This document shows, in pieces, positions 48,997-63,400 of a stretch of 64,000 nt of DNA; within the stretch, counting starts at the first letter, position 1, and the number at the start of each line of letters is the position of its first letter. The notes beneath the pieces are model-generated. The model saw nothing but the letters and a program-made list of their open reading frames with translations, ran no database searches and had not been told where the DNA came from. Made by a program: the position numbers and the translations under genes. This stretch comes from Urechis unicinctus (lineage: Eukaryota; Annelida; Polychaeta; Xenopneusta; Urechidae), in assembly GCA_034190875.2 (NCBI GenBank), contig CM067358.1, forward strand, positions 56,490,632-56,554,631, read 5' to 3'.

Positions 48997-51189
48997 TTAA
49001 ATTTAAACATGTGCTCCATGAAACATGGTATGGATGATATATACAATGTTGGTTCTCTCGGTGAATTCCTTTTAAATCGGAATTTAAGAGACTTGAGTCG
49101 AGGGATTGTCCTGTTTCTATCGCTTATTTTTGTGTACGAAGGCACTCTGTGTGGAGGCAAGTAAGCAGAGGAAGCCTTGGTGATAACAACTTGTCGCACT
49201 AAGCTTCATTTGCTATCATCCAATATCGAAACAAAACTTTATATTGTATTAAATTAGCATTTTAGTTAAAGTGATGCACTAATATCGCATCTATAACTAA
49301 CAGACAGGTGGTATACTGCTGGCTCAATATTCCCTGCCCATTACCTTAATCAATTCATGATGAATGGCCCGTAGGGTGTTTTGTGTTGGTCAGCACAAGA
49401 AACGGCCGTATCATGATGGCAAGCCAGATTGAAACTCAGATTAACTTATTTGTTGTTAACGGAGCTCTTATTGTAGTTAGAGCTGTAGTACATTAAGCAA
49501 ATAATGATGCTATTTCCTCACTCAGTCGAAGTTACAACCTGCGCATGAGCCAATTACCTGGGCCCCTGCTGTTTTGTGACTCTGATATGAAGATCCACTG
49601 AAAACCTTTTGAATGTATCTTGTACCTGCTGTGCTATGCAGTATTACTGCTATGACGACAAGCTGTAGCACCCAGTCACGCCAAGAACACTACCACAACC
49701 CTGATGTCTGGATTAAATCAAGTGGTCGATGCACACTGCTACTGACGTTTGACTTTTGTGAAGAATCGTATTGAAGCTACCCACAATCTATAAGGGCTCA
49801 AGGTTTCATTGTCGGTGCATTCAGCGAACATGTGAGTACAAGGAGCCCATCTGATAACTGTTGTCTCATAATGTGTAAACATTGCGCCAGTACATGTGGA
49901 AATTGACCATGATCATGTCGCCTTAATGGTCCACAGAGGGAGCAGTTATAAGTCAACGAGATCTTTAATTAATTGCAATGACCTGAAGATAGACCTCATA
50001 GTTATTTGAGATACTTCGTGTCACGTTCAGTTTGTTACACTGATAATGAGATCTTAGGATTGTGGCCTATGGTGCTCATGCATCCAGCCTGACATCTGTC
50101 TCTTCCATCAGAACATGACCCATTGTGTTCGTTAGGATCGGCAGGTGTGAGTGTGTGTGAGTGAACTGGAAATAAATCACATTTTGCGGCAAAACACAAT
50201 CTCCTTAGAACTGGCATTGGCGCTATTGTTTGCTCACCGCTATACGCTGCAGGGGATAGGCAGATCATGGTATCAGCTAAGGTTACTGCAAAGCTGGCAA
50301 ATAATCTTTATCAATGCTGCCTGTGTGGTCTTTTGCAAGAAAGAGTCTGTTTCACATTTGGTTTTGCCTCATTTCAACTATTAAATGCACCATATGTGGT
50401 AAACTTTGACCAGTAAAAAAGAATAATTCGACCAAGCTTTTATAACTTAGAAAAACTTACAGACTGATTCTGTGCAAGTGAATAACGTTTTGTAACAGCT
50501 GCACAAGTTATCCATATGATCTACAGACGATCTGGCCGAGACAGCAGTCAAACCGTGACGTACGTTTCGACATAAGCTGAATATGCATTATATATGGCAT
50601 AGTATCAGAAGATACAATATTTAATTATGCTGCTGACAATCTAATTAACAGTAGCACAGATTGCCACGATCTATAGTAGACGTGTATGTTTTGCATTTGA
50701 TTGTTACAAGCAAAAATCGATTTCGTCAAGGCGTATAAATTGACGCGGTCGGTTATCCATAAATTATTTATCCACGCAGCCATTTTATTAGGTCTGGACT
50801 AACAGCTGGCTGAGTAAGTCTTGATACACGGAATGCAAATTGTTTGAACATTGGTTCCATATAAGATATAGGTATAAGTGTGTCATTCTACCTGCGTCAT
50901 CTACTATGACCAATGCTGGATGTTCAACATTCTAAAGCATCTATCTCTTGGATCCATCCTTTATCAAAGGTAACAATGTACGAGCCCTCACGACAAAACG
51001 ATCTGGCATTCTATGCGTGACATTGTATTGCATTTGCCCTAATGAAAGTGTGATCCTGTAGCACTAGTGTATCGGTATTGGGGAAGGATATGGCTCAGAA
51101 CATATCAATCAGTACGCGATAGGTACTCCCCATCCTTATGCATCAGCCATCGAAGATGTGCTGTTTGAATAAATACCATTAGCAGGAGA

Positions 51190-51722
51190 AATGCAAATCA
51201 CACTAATCTCTCTGCTGTTCTGTGTATACACATTTGTTCAAATCACACTAATCTCTCTGCTGTTCTGTGGCTGCACATTTGTTCAAATCACACTAATCTC
51301 TCTGCTGTTCTGTGTATACACATTTGTTCAAATCACACTAATCTCTCTGCTGTTCTGTGTATACACATTTGTTCAAATCACACTAAACTCTCTGCTGTTC
51401 TGTGTATACACATTTGTTCAAATCACACTAATCTCTCTGCTTTTCTGTGGCTGCACATTTGTTCAAATCACACTAATCTCTCTGCTGTTCTGTGTGTACA
51501 CATTTGTTCAAATCACACTGACCCATCTGCTGTTCTGTGGCTGCACATTTGTTCAAATCACACTAATTTCTCTGCTTTTCTGTGGCTGCACATTTGTTCA
51601 AATCACACTGACCCATCTGCTGTTCTGTGGCTGCACATTTGTTCAAATCACACTGACCCATCTGCTGTTCTGTGGCTGCAATTTGTTCAGTCGCACTGAT
51701 CCATCTGCTGCTCTGTGGGTGC
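51190..51722. repeat. 45-nt minisatellite, 11 full units plus a degenerate one
   Basis: Unit of exactly 45 nt, beginning AATCACACTAATCTCTCTGC, in two main variants (GTATACACATTT or GGCTGCACATTT endings). The equivalent place in unit 1 (45115-45195) has only about two degenerate units. Because 45 is divisible by three, one plus-strand frame stays open for 222 codons with a 15-residue hydrophobic repeat (QITLISLLFCVYTFV). Confidence 0.95.
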
Positions 51723-54700
51723 ACATTTGTTTGAATCTCTTCCAATACGAAACAGCATCCAGCCAAGTTAGAGTTAACAATCATTTATGTGGATTATTCC
51801 ATTTCTATTCCATGGCTTTATATTCCATGACAAAACCCCATCTGCTTAACTCAACCTAATCTTGAATGTAATCTTCTCAAGAATGACAGCGCGATGAATG
51901 TTTTTGTACTTACTTCGGCTTACAGCGTAGATCTAGTGGATTACAACCTTTTGTCAAAGTCGACAACAACAGGCAGCGGAATGAATTACCTCAAAACAAA
52001 TATCGTTCTTTCTGTTATGTATTTGATATCAGGCCAATACATACAACCCATACAGGATAAATAAGAAATTGATTCGCTCAGTATCGTATCACGATAGTAA
52101 TTCACCTACATAATGTTTACCCATCTGGGCTCGTGACGATCGGTTGGACGATGTGACGCTTTGATGTCAACTTCCGGTACCATATCATGCTTCAATTCGT
52201 CTTTAATTTGATGTGCTCACGTTCTTGATGTTTAATGTATCAAAGCGTGTGCATGAGGTAATCACACGACCGCCTACCATATCATAGCTTTGATGTTGGG
52301 GTCTATCAAACGCTATTTTATGCCTTTCCTGCCTTTCATATTACGACCTTTTTATCACCAAGCACACAAACCTATTGATCTTTTTATGCACGTTTCTAAT
52401 GCTGGGATAGAAGTCCGTAGTTCATAGATCTATTGTCCACATGTGCCGTTTATTGTACGACCACACATAAAATTCGCGTTTAGGCTTGGTGTGAAACTCT
52501 ATTTGGGTCTTTATTGTGCTACACGGCATAATCGACGAACACGCTCTATGCACGGATCTCCTGGGATTTTATTCGCCTCTTAGCTGGGCAAAGATAACTT
52601 TTCGCAGCTTTGCTGCTTGACGGGGGCATTTTTGATGCGGACGTGGTTTTATCATTATGGTTGATGTATTGATGAAGTCTCTCCAAAAACACCCCTCAGC
52701 GTGAAGTGTTAGCCCTGATTGCGCCGAAACACGCATGTAACAATTGCAATTGATCTTGTTCTTAAATTAAGTTGACTTTCAAAATATTTGTGCAGACAAA
52801 ACCTTAAGACTCACTTGTGGCATGGAACTCTCAGACAGTGTGGTCTCTTCAAGTGTCCCATATCGTTATTAGAAACTCGCTTACACCATTTGAGGCTCGA
52901 ACGGTTGACTGTAAGATGCATCGACGTGTCTGTAGTAGAAAACTTGTGATTTCTTCCACAGATAATTCTACAAGATTTACTCATTTACACCAGTCACTGA
53001 TAAGAGGCTCAGGAGACCAACTATGGTAACCAGCAGCATTTATAAGGACACGAATTTCTGCATGTTTCAAAGGAGCCGATTCTTAGCCTAAATCATGTCC
53101 AATTGACTTCCTACCACAAATATGCTTTTGAAATTTACATTTGAAAGTTATCACCACCATCTCTAATATATTTCTGAGTGGAGTGGTGAACAAACATAGC
53201 GTGACAACAATAATAGGCAACAGCAGATAAATTGAAAAATGTGCTTGATTTGTAAACACCATTCAAGAAACATTTCTTGTTAAAGAAATTATGGCGGGCA
53301 TGACTTTCATCAGATGCAAGGACAAGCAGTGTATCTAATCAGCCGCCTCGTATGTCAGTCATCCCATCATCCCCGCTGGCAATGGACGCATTAATCACGA
53401 GAATATCATGACAGCTCCAACTAAACTCCTGTCATTTTCATGAATCATATCATCACTAACATTCGGGTTATATAATTTATCAACGGACAACTTGCTGCTA
53501 CATAAAACAGCAATTGATGGGAGGTGGCACCAGAGACAACCTAAATGATTCATATCTGCCCTTACTGGTGGATAATTTATCTGACAAGCTTGCTATTTGA
53601 CGCCAGCAGTGTGATGGGCGTGGCAATGAGAGACACGCGAATCATTTACAGCTATGTGGATTGCAGTGTACGCTATGATAGGGCGAACATGGCTACATGT
53701 GCCTGAGAGTTTTGCATGTGATTATCAACGTGTGTCCCAAGGATAACCCAGCTTACTCGATTGAGTATTTACTCCGTCTCATCACAGATACCCTGAGTGA
53801 AATTGTCGGAGGTGCTTCATATCGCACTCAATCGAACAACACTTATCATCAACTGTAGAGTGTGTTGTGTTCTTCCCTTCTATGCTTGAGTGCAAAATCC
53901 CTTGAACAACCTGCGTCTGCCTCATTAACTGTCAAATGGCGTAATATTTCATAAGCAAAACTTGGTATGAATTTCAGTTAAGGCGCTGCATAAAGATCAC
54001 ATCAATCACAAGCAGGTGACAAGCACGCTGCCGATGGGCAACAGTAACTCAGAATTAAAAGTGTGCGGGACGTTTTAATCTAACTTATGACGAGCTTGTG
54101 AAGATGGATGAATCCACCAGCGTGGACGTCACTGCTGGAGGCGCATCGTGGTTTAAAACTGCATCACATCCCGACGTAGGCCTAGCACAGCTTATACTGC
54201 CAATCTTAGATTGTGATATATGGCTGAAGGCTCTACAATTGCCACATCTGACACCTCCCGGATGCTAGCAAATCATCCTCATAAACTCGCCAGACTGTTT
54301 GGTTTGACAACTCCCTTCTCACCAGATTCTGGATTTCGCTGTGCTTGTCACATGAGATACAGAGTACGTGTTTAATGCAGGACCTATCGCGAGAGACCTG
54401 AGGCGATGCTGTTGATGGATCAGTCGAACCTTGTGTGGAAATTGTCCCACACGCAGCTAGTTATTGCTGCTTGTCTCCATGGGGAAGCGTCTAGCAGTGC
54501 TCTGCGATGTCAGCACCCATTTGGTGTAATGGACGACCTAAAATTATCTTTCAAACATGCAGAAAACAAAAGGTCGCTGCATGAAATAAATTTTATGCCC
54601 TTGTTATTCCAATTAAAGAGGTGAATAAACATAGATAGTCACATGAAAGGCTACAGGAGATGATGGGAAGATAACAACGGCTAAATGTGGGCAATCAAAT

Positions 54701-55135
54701 AATTAAGTAGGAGCTAAGCTTATCGATCATTAACTCTGGCAACCATTTAACTCTGTGTGGATGCGTGCATAAAGGTCTGTGTTATTGTGGTGTTGCGAAT
54801 TAAATCCACTCATTGATGGCAACAATGTAGTTAAACACTTTATTATTGTGCGACTAGTTTTGATGTGCAACATTACCAATAGTGCTGTATTCCCGTGGAT
54901 ATTGAACTGTATTGAACAATTTAACTATGGTGTCACCATTATTCAGGCCAGTGTTATTTCTGAATAACATTAAATCAATTCGATCATTACACATATCTAT
55001 ACAATCTGTCTTACGGGAATAGAATTACAATTGTGGAGGGGGGGATTTTAAAAACGTCACTGACATTAGAATAGATACAGCATCTTGATTTCTCCACCCC
55101 CCACGTCCCTAGAACCTTTGCCTAATAATGCTGTC

Positions 55136-58100
55136 AGAATTCGATTCGGTATGGAATAGCAGTTTCTGATGCAATTAACCATTTCCATTCAGTAGGCTTT
55201 TCCAGTTTTACGACACTATGGTGCTGGTCTGTGCCAAAACCTGGTTGCTGGAACGGCGTTTCATTGTTACCTCTGCTTCGTGATAAAAAAATATCTTATG
55301 GTGACGCACGACCATTCAAAACGGTGACGCAAGTTAATACGATTAACGTATTGTTCTAGCTTTACGATTCGTACTTGACATTTACACTGGGACGGACCGG
55401 AGAATCAGCGTTTGTATATTGTCCAACTTACACGATGTCTGCACGCAAACGTTCACCCAATCATCCCAGTGGAGCATCAAGTAAAGTCATAAAAACGCCA
55501 GAGAGCCAAGCGGGAAGGCAATGTCTGCTTGATTAAGCTCGATGCTAGATGGCAGATCTGCCTGCGGTGGACTGTTACATGAACTAAGACAGTATTCATT
55601 TTCAGAACTAGCATGAAGTACACCTGCTCAGACCATGGATGTACAAAAACAAATCACCGAATATTTTATTCAGAATTACAAGCACAAGATTAGAGGCGAG
55701 ATCATTCTGAACAAAGCTGCATATATTACCTGGAATTCAATGTTGATCGATGCTCAACTAAACGTATTAAAGCCGTTGGGACCACCGAGGATATGGTGTC
55801 GCAGAGCATTGTGTGTATCGTCAGGTGTGTTAATGAAATTATTGCAACGGAGTTGGTATGTGATTATTACCTGTCGCCATCATTTGCGAATTAGTTTTCT
55901 GTTGAAATGCGCTAGAACCATATGATGCATCTGCATGCACTATCGATCACAGCAAATGAGTGCAGTATAACAGTCACTTATATACTGGTTAATAGAACAT
56001 TCTGTACGTACACACTCGCACTTGTTTCGCGTGGGTTTGCCAGTAGCGCCTTTGAAGATCATATCAGCGCCAACCTCAACCTAGTGCATACATATTGTAT
56101 TCATCTTATCAAAGCTGGCTGCAACTCTGGAAGACGAGATCCAATACAAGCAGTTGCGCTGGCAAACAAGTTGTTCGAATATTCCGTATTGCAAATACGG
56201 GATTTAACGAAGTCCAAAATAAAGTGCTTTTATGTGCAACCTGCATTTGTGTTTGAATAGGTTCTGTTACATTATGAAAGCATTGGACAAAAGACAAGCG
56301 AAGCGTCCCTTGCCCATAAAATGAACGTAAATCATGGTTGATGCATATCGTTTGTTAATTAACTAACGTCATGAAACATATGTCAATGTCTGCAGATATG
56401 ATCAACCGATAAATCATTCCAACATTTATACACCAACTAATGTGACATGCTGTTTTATGCTGTCGTTTTTTTGGAGCCGTTCCTGTTTTCCCACAGTAGT
56501 CTCATTGGTGTGGAATGATACTCACTACCGCGCCACCATGCTCGCTGCACAAAATTGCAATAATTGGTCACAACGTGATCTATGAGAGTTTTCAGGACTT
56601 GAATAGGGTGATTGCTATAATTACACGAGATGGTCAGCAATAATAGTGTTTGAAGTCTGTCAGTATGATATGCCTTATCTAACACCAATAGATATTGATA
56701 ACAATATGCCCCTATATCGTTTTCCTAATCTCTCATCTTTTACTTTTATCTGGGCTCAGCTAAACATAACATGTTTATTTTGCATACTATAATCGTTTGG
56801 ATCATTGTAAAGCAATCGTCATACACCCGCCCCGAATTATGACAGACACGCAAGGCACAATGCTGTCCTCGTGCAACAATCGATGCACTAGCAATTTGCC
56901 AGACAACAATGACCTTATATAGCAGATTGATGAAGTGTTCAAGACGATCGATGGGTTCTCAAAGACTCTCATCTGACTACATAAGCTAATGACAAATTAT
57001 GTTTACCCTCTAATATAAAGATCTAATACCGAAAGCTCGCTTATGATTAACACAATGGCGATAGTTGTATTCCCTCATTCCATCACACTTTAACAGGGAG
57101 CACGTTTTTGTTCTTTAATGGGCCGCCAAACGATAAAACACGACAAAAGCTGAGTGATACATAGTCTTAATGCTTCTGGTTGGTTGGTGCAGAACCAAAC
57201 TATCGATTTAAGCGCAGGTTGCATTTAATTCCGTTTCAATGCAATAAAATACAACACATCTACTGACTCTGTGGCCGTACTAGTAATGTAAAATGTGTTT
57301 CGTTATTGGCGCTTATTATACAACTTGTTGAGGAAACGATTGGCTGATGATGCATACACAACGGTTGTCGTATCTCCACATCAACCAGAATAACACCGAC
57401 TAAGCCATAATGGCAATCGTTCGCTCATCTGCCACCTTTAGATCCATCAGCTGACACGCGCCTCACAAATCCCATCATTCCTCTCGCTCCGTTGATGCGT
57501 TAATCACGAGGAGATTAGAACAGCTTCAATGTACCACCTGTCATATCGTGTCATAACTCACGCTCGGGATTTATCATTTATCATCCTGAATCTAAGGGTA
57601 ACTGGATAATACAGTTTGCAGACTATAAAGATAGACATTGTCGCTCTGAGTGCAGATAGCCCGTTGCTATAGGGCAACTATTGACAGCGTATTGTTAATG
57701 TAACATAACAACAACTATCGCTAACTCACAATGCAAATCGTTTTAAGACTACTTGGGTTTCCTTTAAATTTCCCTCCAGCAGCTTTGATGCTGTTGGTAT
57801 TTGTTACCGCTCTCTCTATTGCAATGGCCTGACAATCAATGTATCCTGAAATGACCCAATAGATTTGCAGGTGAAGCCGCCATCAGTCTAGTTTAGCCCT
57901 AAATGCACCTGTTTTGCAACCATGCGTTTATGCCACTTAGGGTTCTAGCTGATGTTTTAAGAGGAAGTGTAATTATTTATTATTTGGTTACCACATAGAA
58001 TGCGATTGCTAGTGTTGCATTTGCTGTCCAGGGCCATAATCAATACAGGATAAACAATTTCTGTCTTTGTTATGTGTAGCTAATGAAATGCTAATTTGTC

Positions 58101-59530
58101 GTAGAAAAACCAACAGGGTGGCAGTAATTCCATATGCAATTGGTTCAATACACGCTTTCGTGAGGTACAGCGTATGCTGGCAATTCTCAATACAGATCGG
58201 TTTCCTATAACCAACACAGATAATGATGCTTCCTAGTCAGCCGTGATAGATGATTTGAGTTCGAATGTACGCATTATTTATGTGTTGATTCAATACCCAT
58301 TTCAGGGTATTAGGTCAAAGCAAAACAATCGCAGAGCTTTTCCATGAATAGAGGCACGCTATTGATATTTATCTACTGCATGGCCGATCTCTTTCGCAAA
58401 TAACAAATGATGTGCTAATGAATATTACTGAATCGAACGACGCCTACGATCATTAAGAAGCTAAGAAACTTTTGTATCGTGAATAGCTTTGGTAGTATGA
58501 TACGATTTGAGAATTATGTTTATTATCAAGGCCTGCTATGTGTGGTTTTCTTTGCGATAGGAAGACCACCATCTGCTTCCATATGATGAACTGGCAGTTG
58601 CAATGTATCTTTACTCTGTAAGAAATGCCGTTGTAGCAAGCCAAGTGGAAGATGCTGACGTCATTGAATTCCGTATTGGCCAGACATGCCACTTGGTTGT
58701 CAATTCGGCAGACAATGAATGATTAATGTTGTCTGATACAGGCTTTAGGTGAGCCTCGTGACTTTTCCATCAGGATCTCTTGGACATTAACTTACGGCTC
58801 TCAAACTGGAAGTCATCAGTCGCTGAAGAAGATCGAAAGATATACGGATCTTAACGAGCTTGTATGGAGCGTATATTCTTCTGTTTTTGTTCTGAGCCCA
58901 TCATACACGGAAGATGAGAAAGGTTATTTTGCTTTATCATGCAGGCTTTACAGAAGCATGCTTACTACAGGTAGCTATTACATTCTTAAAAAGCTATAAA
59001 TATATGCATGCTCTATTAGCCAGTCACTTTGCATGAACCTTATGAATTTCCATTTTGTCTGCTAAGATAAATATTAAATACTTTAGAATAATGTGCTTTA
59101 TAGTCAATCTGCATGGCTGTGGCTATTTGCATGCTATCGACATTTAACAAGTTTTTCAAGCAGCTTGTAAGGAGAAACGAGATCAAACGAACGGTTTTTG
59201 TGAAATTGCCTCTGATCACATACTGAATGGCTGTCATGAATGATATACTCATTTATCAAAACGTTTTTGTTTGATGTTGAATTAAGCACGTACGCCTCGT
59301 GGTATGCTAAAATATACGCTTGCACTTACTTCTACGAACAGAAATGAATATTTGAACAACAGTGATAATTATAAATAAATAGCTCTTAGTAGTATTGTAG
59401 GGAAACTGTTAGATAATGTAATCATTGAATGCCGAAGTGATGTATTGATATCAGGTGGATTACAATTTTGATTTAAAACGTCCCACTCCACAACACAGTG
59501 CGCTTTTGTATTGAAGGAAAGAGAACAATA
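55136..59530. repeat. Older diverged copy of the tandem unit; no recognised gene
   Basis: 55490-55660 resembles 42030-42200 (shared GCCAGAGAGCC-like and GATGGCAGAT words). 57440-57600 resembles 46415-46560 and 53355-53500 (CCCATCAT, GCATTAATCACGAG-like). Frames of 96 and 112 codons at 55635-55925 and 55922-56260 have no recognisable domain, and I do not call them genes. Confidence 0.5.
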
Positions 59531-60420
59531 TTGGTCAAGATTCACCATGTTTTTTTCTTGTTATTGGACGCTTCCGAAGCGTTTAATCGAGTTGATTTTA
59601 TGCAATTGTTTGGTTTATTATAAAAGCATCGTAGATTTGATATGACTGTTAATCATGTGCGCAAACGTTAAGAGTAAAGTTAAACAAATGTTTCTCTGAC
59701 AATTTTAATTGGAATGATAGAGTCAAACAAGGGGCTGTTTTGTCACCCATTGCATTTTATGTTTATTTTGACGAACTATTGTCACGACTCATTAAAAGGG
59801 GAATCGGTTGCCATGTTGAGCTACGCTGACGAAGTCGCTCTCATTGCTTTTTCGTTTACTGCGAACAAATCTATGCTTAAAACATGCGACTAGTTTGCCG
59901 AAGAATACAATGTTATGTTCAACGCATCAAAAAGCAATTCGGCGCTTTTTGATTGTCAAATGCGCGATGTTAATTTACAATTGAATGGTGTTAAAGTTGA
60001 TGTAAGTGAACATGCACCCTTTTTTGGATTCTACATAGGAAGACATTCCGAAAAATTGAATATTGATGCTGCATGCAGTGATCTTGTGTATCCACCATAC
60101 ATGGAAACCCTATAACATGGTCATTTCATGCTCCTATTGTATCCAGAAGGCCAACTGTAAAGGAACAATTAATGTTGCAATGTATGAAAGTTTCTTGTTC
60201 AATAGTCGGAGTAGCAAGAATGAATTTGTATCGACGGTTAGTCAATTAGGTGATTTTAGTAAATCTAATGTCGCCAGTACTATAAGATATGTTATGGGTA
60301 TTGTAAATCGTATTCTGATTTACGAACAAACCATTACTTTTGTTCAGTTAGTTAGCAAGCTAAGCCTACGGAACATTATGAAGACACATTGAATATTGTA
60401 TACTCAATACATGAGTTTTG
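59530..60420 (+). pseudogene. Decayed LINE reverse-transcriptase fragment
   Basis: Three reverse-transcriptase blocks occur in order on the plus strand: LLLDASEAFNRVDF (block with first Asp, about 59558-59600), RVKQGAVLSPIAFYVYFDEL (about 59720-59780) and SYADEVALIA (about 59818-59850), where the usual YADD box reads YADE. These are followed by FAEEYNVMFNASKS and a C-terminal region. Stops and frame changes separate the blocks. The type resembles CR1/L2/Jockey-like LINEs of invertebrates. It is inactive. Confidence 0.8.
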
Positions 60421-63400
60421 TGGGGCAAGTGAATTTTCCCAATTTCTCCGAACAAAAAATCACTATGTTACTTAACTGTATTTGCACATTATGATGGCAT
60501 CTCATACGTAGTTAAGTGAATGGACTTTTTCTTGATTATCATAAAATGTCTGTACCATGCGTAAAAAATGAATAATATTATATTATCATTATTTCCTGAC
60601 ATATCTTGTTTGTTTTCTCGTTGCCCTAAAAGGAATGTTTAAGCTGGTTTCGTCGTTCAAGCTGCAGTACACGGTGATCATGCATCAGTCATCTTATACA
60701 ATGCCGTGTCATGAATGAATTAGTCTCGGGTGTGAAGAAAACGATATCAACTGTTATTACCTGTCCCTTTAACTGAGTGCCTATTATGTTGCAACTTTGA
60801 TGTGAGGATCTCTTAAAAGCGTACTGTATGGAACTCTCGTACAGGGCGTGTTATAATCTATTATCGCTAAGACGCAAAGTTTCAGTATCCAGTAATGCTA
60901 CAACAATTACCACCACCATAGTGTCAGGATGAAAGCAACTGGTCTAAACGCTATGGCACCATTATTGACGAAAATGTCCAGATTTGCATGAGACCTACGC
61001 ATATTCTATTTGGGCACGTATGTCTGAGAGGTCTGCTTTCAATCAGGCGTAGTTAGTCAAACCAAGTAATAATTTGCTCATCATAGCCGTTTTATCCTGA
61101 AAAAAGCTTTCCGTGATATTGGCTGGGCAGCAGATTGCACAACCATTGATATATTATTGCCTAATGGAAAATGCTAATGTTTCTTAGCATACCCACTGGA
61201 CAAGGCATTTAGGAGGCAGATGTTTCAAGCAAATACATTACAATTAGATCAAGGGGATACAGTTAGCTTTTGCTCGAGTGCATAGCATTTATTAGATTTA
61301 TCTTGACGTATATTGGTATAAGAACAGCGATAGAGTTAACACATTACACACAAAACTCAAACCTTGCAAAGGAGGAGATCAGTTGTAAGGTTTTCACTGG
61401 TGTCCAACCGTTGAAATCTCTATTGAGCGAAAACCAATGGGACTAATATATCAATTGCAACGACGCTACTAAATGCCTTACATATGGCATTCACCAAGGC
61501 CGATGGATTAGATGAATGCGGTTATATATCCAACATTGGCATGGATCACCTATAAATGGGAGTATTGCATCAAGCGCTCAATTAATTAATGTCGTATGAA
61601 TGGCATCACGTCAAACTAGATGGTAAGCCCTTCCTGAGAAGGACGGATTAATTTTGCATGTTGCCTTTATTCTACGCAAGAGAGTGACTGCATCGTACAC
61701 CATCTGGAGCTGATGGTATTGGTTTCTGTTGAAGTTGAATTGATACGATTGTGGCTTACAACTCTTGATCTGTATTCCTTAATACGGGAGCGCTATTACA
61801 GTTACAAACCACATGACACTCCGCTCAAGGTCTTAACACTGCATAGGTCGCCAAATTAACAGTGATACATTGCGCGAGCCTACAGAATGCGTGTTGTGTC
61901 GGTCGTGATAAGTATTACTATAGCCATTGACCATTGTCGTAAGCTGACTGAACTTGCCCGCCAACCTTTAATAGTTGGTACGTAATGAACGACTTCCGCA
62001 TATTTTGAGTGGCAAAGCAATCTTATATGCTGTATGAGACTGACTTAAACATCCCGTATCACACTTTTAAATTCCTCTATTTGTGAAATATATTTTCATT
62101 AGACCTAAAACAGTCTTAATATAATATTTGGATATCTTCCGGGAATATGCTATGCTTAATCTTCTTGCATTAAAAGCTTGAGAGGTGTTAGCTAGCTACA
62201 TCAGTGCACTTGTCGCAATGGCATCCAACAATGATGTTACTACTCCGCAAAACACTAGTTTGTTAATCACGCATTATATTACGCCCCCGTCTCGTCCACG
62301 ACGACGCCCTGCGACTCAACGCAGGGAAGTATAACGGCGATATACGAAAAGGCTGTTCATTCTCCTTGATACTGTTATCAGGCTGATTGTCAAAACTGCT
62401 GCATATTCCGTTAGAAAACTGGTTGGTATCGATGTGATTTTGCGTTGATTACAACAGCTTGACAGAAGCATCGACTTGGTACGGTTGCACACAAAATAAA
62501 CTGTGAGGATAACTCATCAATCATGTATTGATACAGCCTTTTCATTTAAAATCAAATCTGTTCACAACGGTCTGTGCTACGTTGGTTCTCGTATTGAAAG
62601 CATGCACCGACTACCTTGTAAAGAATATTTGTCTGTATGTAATTAAATTTGTCAATATGATTGGTACATCGACTACTGTTCTGCAACTCGTTGCAGGTAT
62701 ATATCATACGCGACACATGATGAACAACAACGCCGATTTCTGATCATAAACCTTTTTTTGGCAGAGCTCAAACATTATCAAATCGTAAAGCATGGTTGGG
62801 TTATATCATTGATAGGCTTAATACGTGTCATGAGTTGCATGCTATCGTGCATACTATAAATTATATGACTAAAAATCAATCGTAGGGAGGTTATATGAAG
62901 CAGCAAACTCGCATTCCTGAGGCATTGATGCTCGCATAAAGATTTATCATTCGAATTTAATATATCATAAATTGCTTTTAATATCATTTCCCAAAAGGAG
63001 GAGCCTATATACTGTGTCTTTCATTAAAGGCGTGCTGGTACCTGCTATTGTGCTATTTACCAGTCGCATTAACCGACAAGAGAAGACAGTTGATATAAAG
63101 ATATGACCGAAACGTTACTATTGGGCTCTCTGCAAAGCACGCGAGAAATCATTTATCAGCCTCCCGCCACGATGGTTAGTAATTATTCAAAATGACTGAT
63201 GTGTGTGCGTCATGGAGCAATGGATGCTGACAGTGTTCGGCTAAGCACAGACCCAATAACACACCTCAATGCAAAGTGTGTTCCTTCACACCTGAATGAG
63301 TGTCGAAAATCTGTCAATTTGTCTTCAAAAGGCTATGAAAGCGGACATACAATTTGGCTGATTTTCCTACAAAGATGCTTCTCACAGTCATGAGGGGCGC

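Larger units (their letters stand above)
48195..55135. repeat. Young tandem duplication, unit 2 (6.94 kb)
   Basis: Second copy of the unit. Differences from unit 1 are loss of about 107 nt inside the LINE-type element, small indels, a large expansion of a 45-nt minisatellite (51190-51720), and about 385 nt present only here (51770-52155). The G-run of unit 1 is reduced to GGAGGGGGGGA near 55036. Close identity suggests a recent duplication or ongoing gene conversion. Confidence 0.9.

Noticed and set aside
51190..51722. CRISPR-like array
   Set aside because: Directly adjoining 45-nt units without unique spacers; animal minisatellite.
51191..51859. 222-codon frame as a real membrane protein gene
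   Set aside because: It is a by-product of a 45-nt minisatellite that has only about two units in the sister duplicate; no promoter or conserved start.
55635..56260. Two overlapping frames of 96 and 112 codons as host genes
   Set aside because: No domain, no clear promoter, and they lie in a diverged repeat unit.
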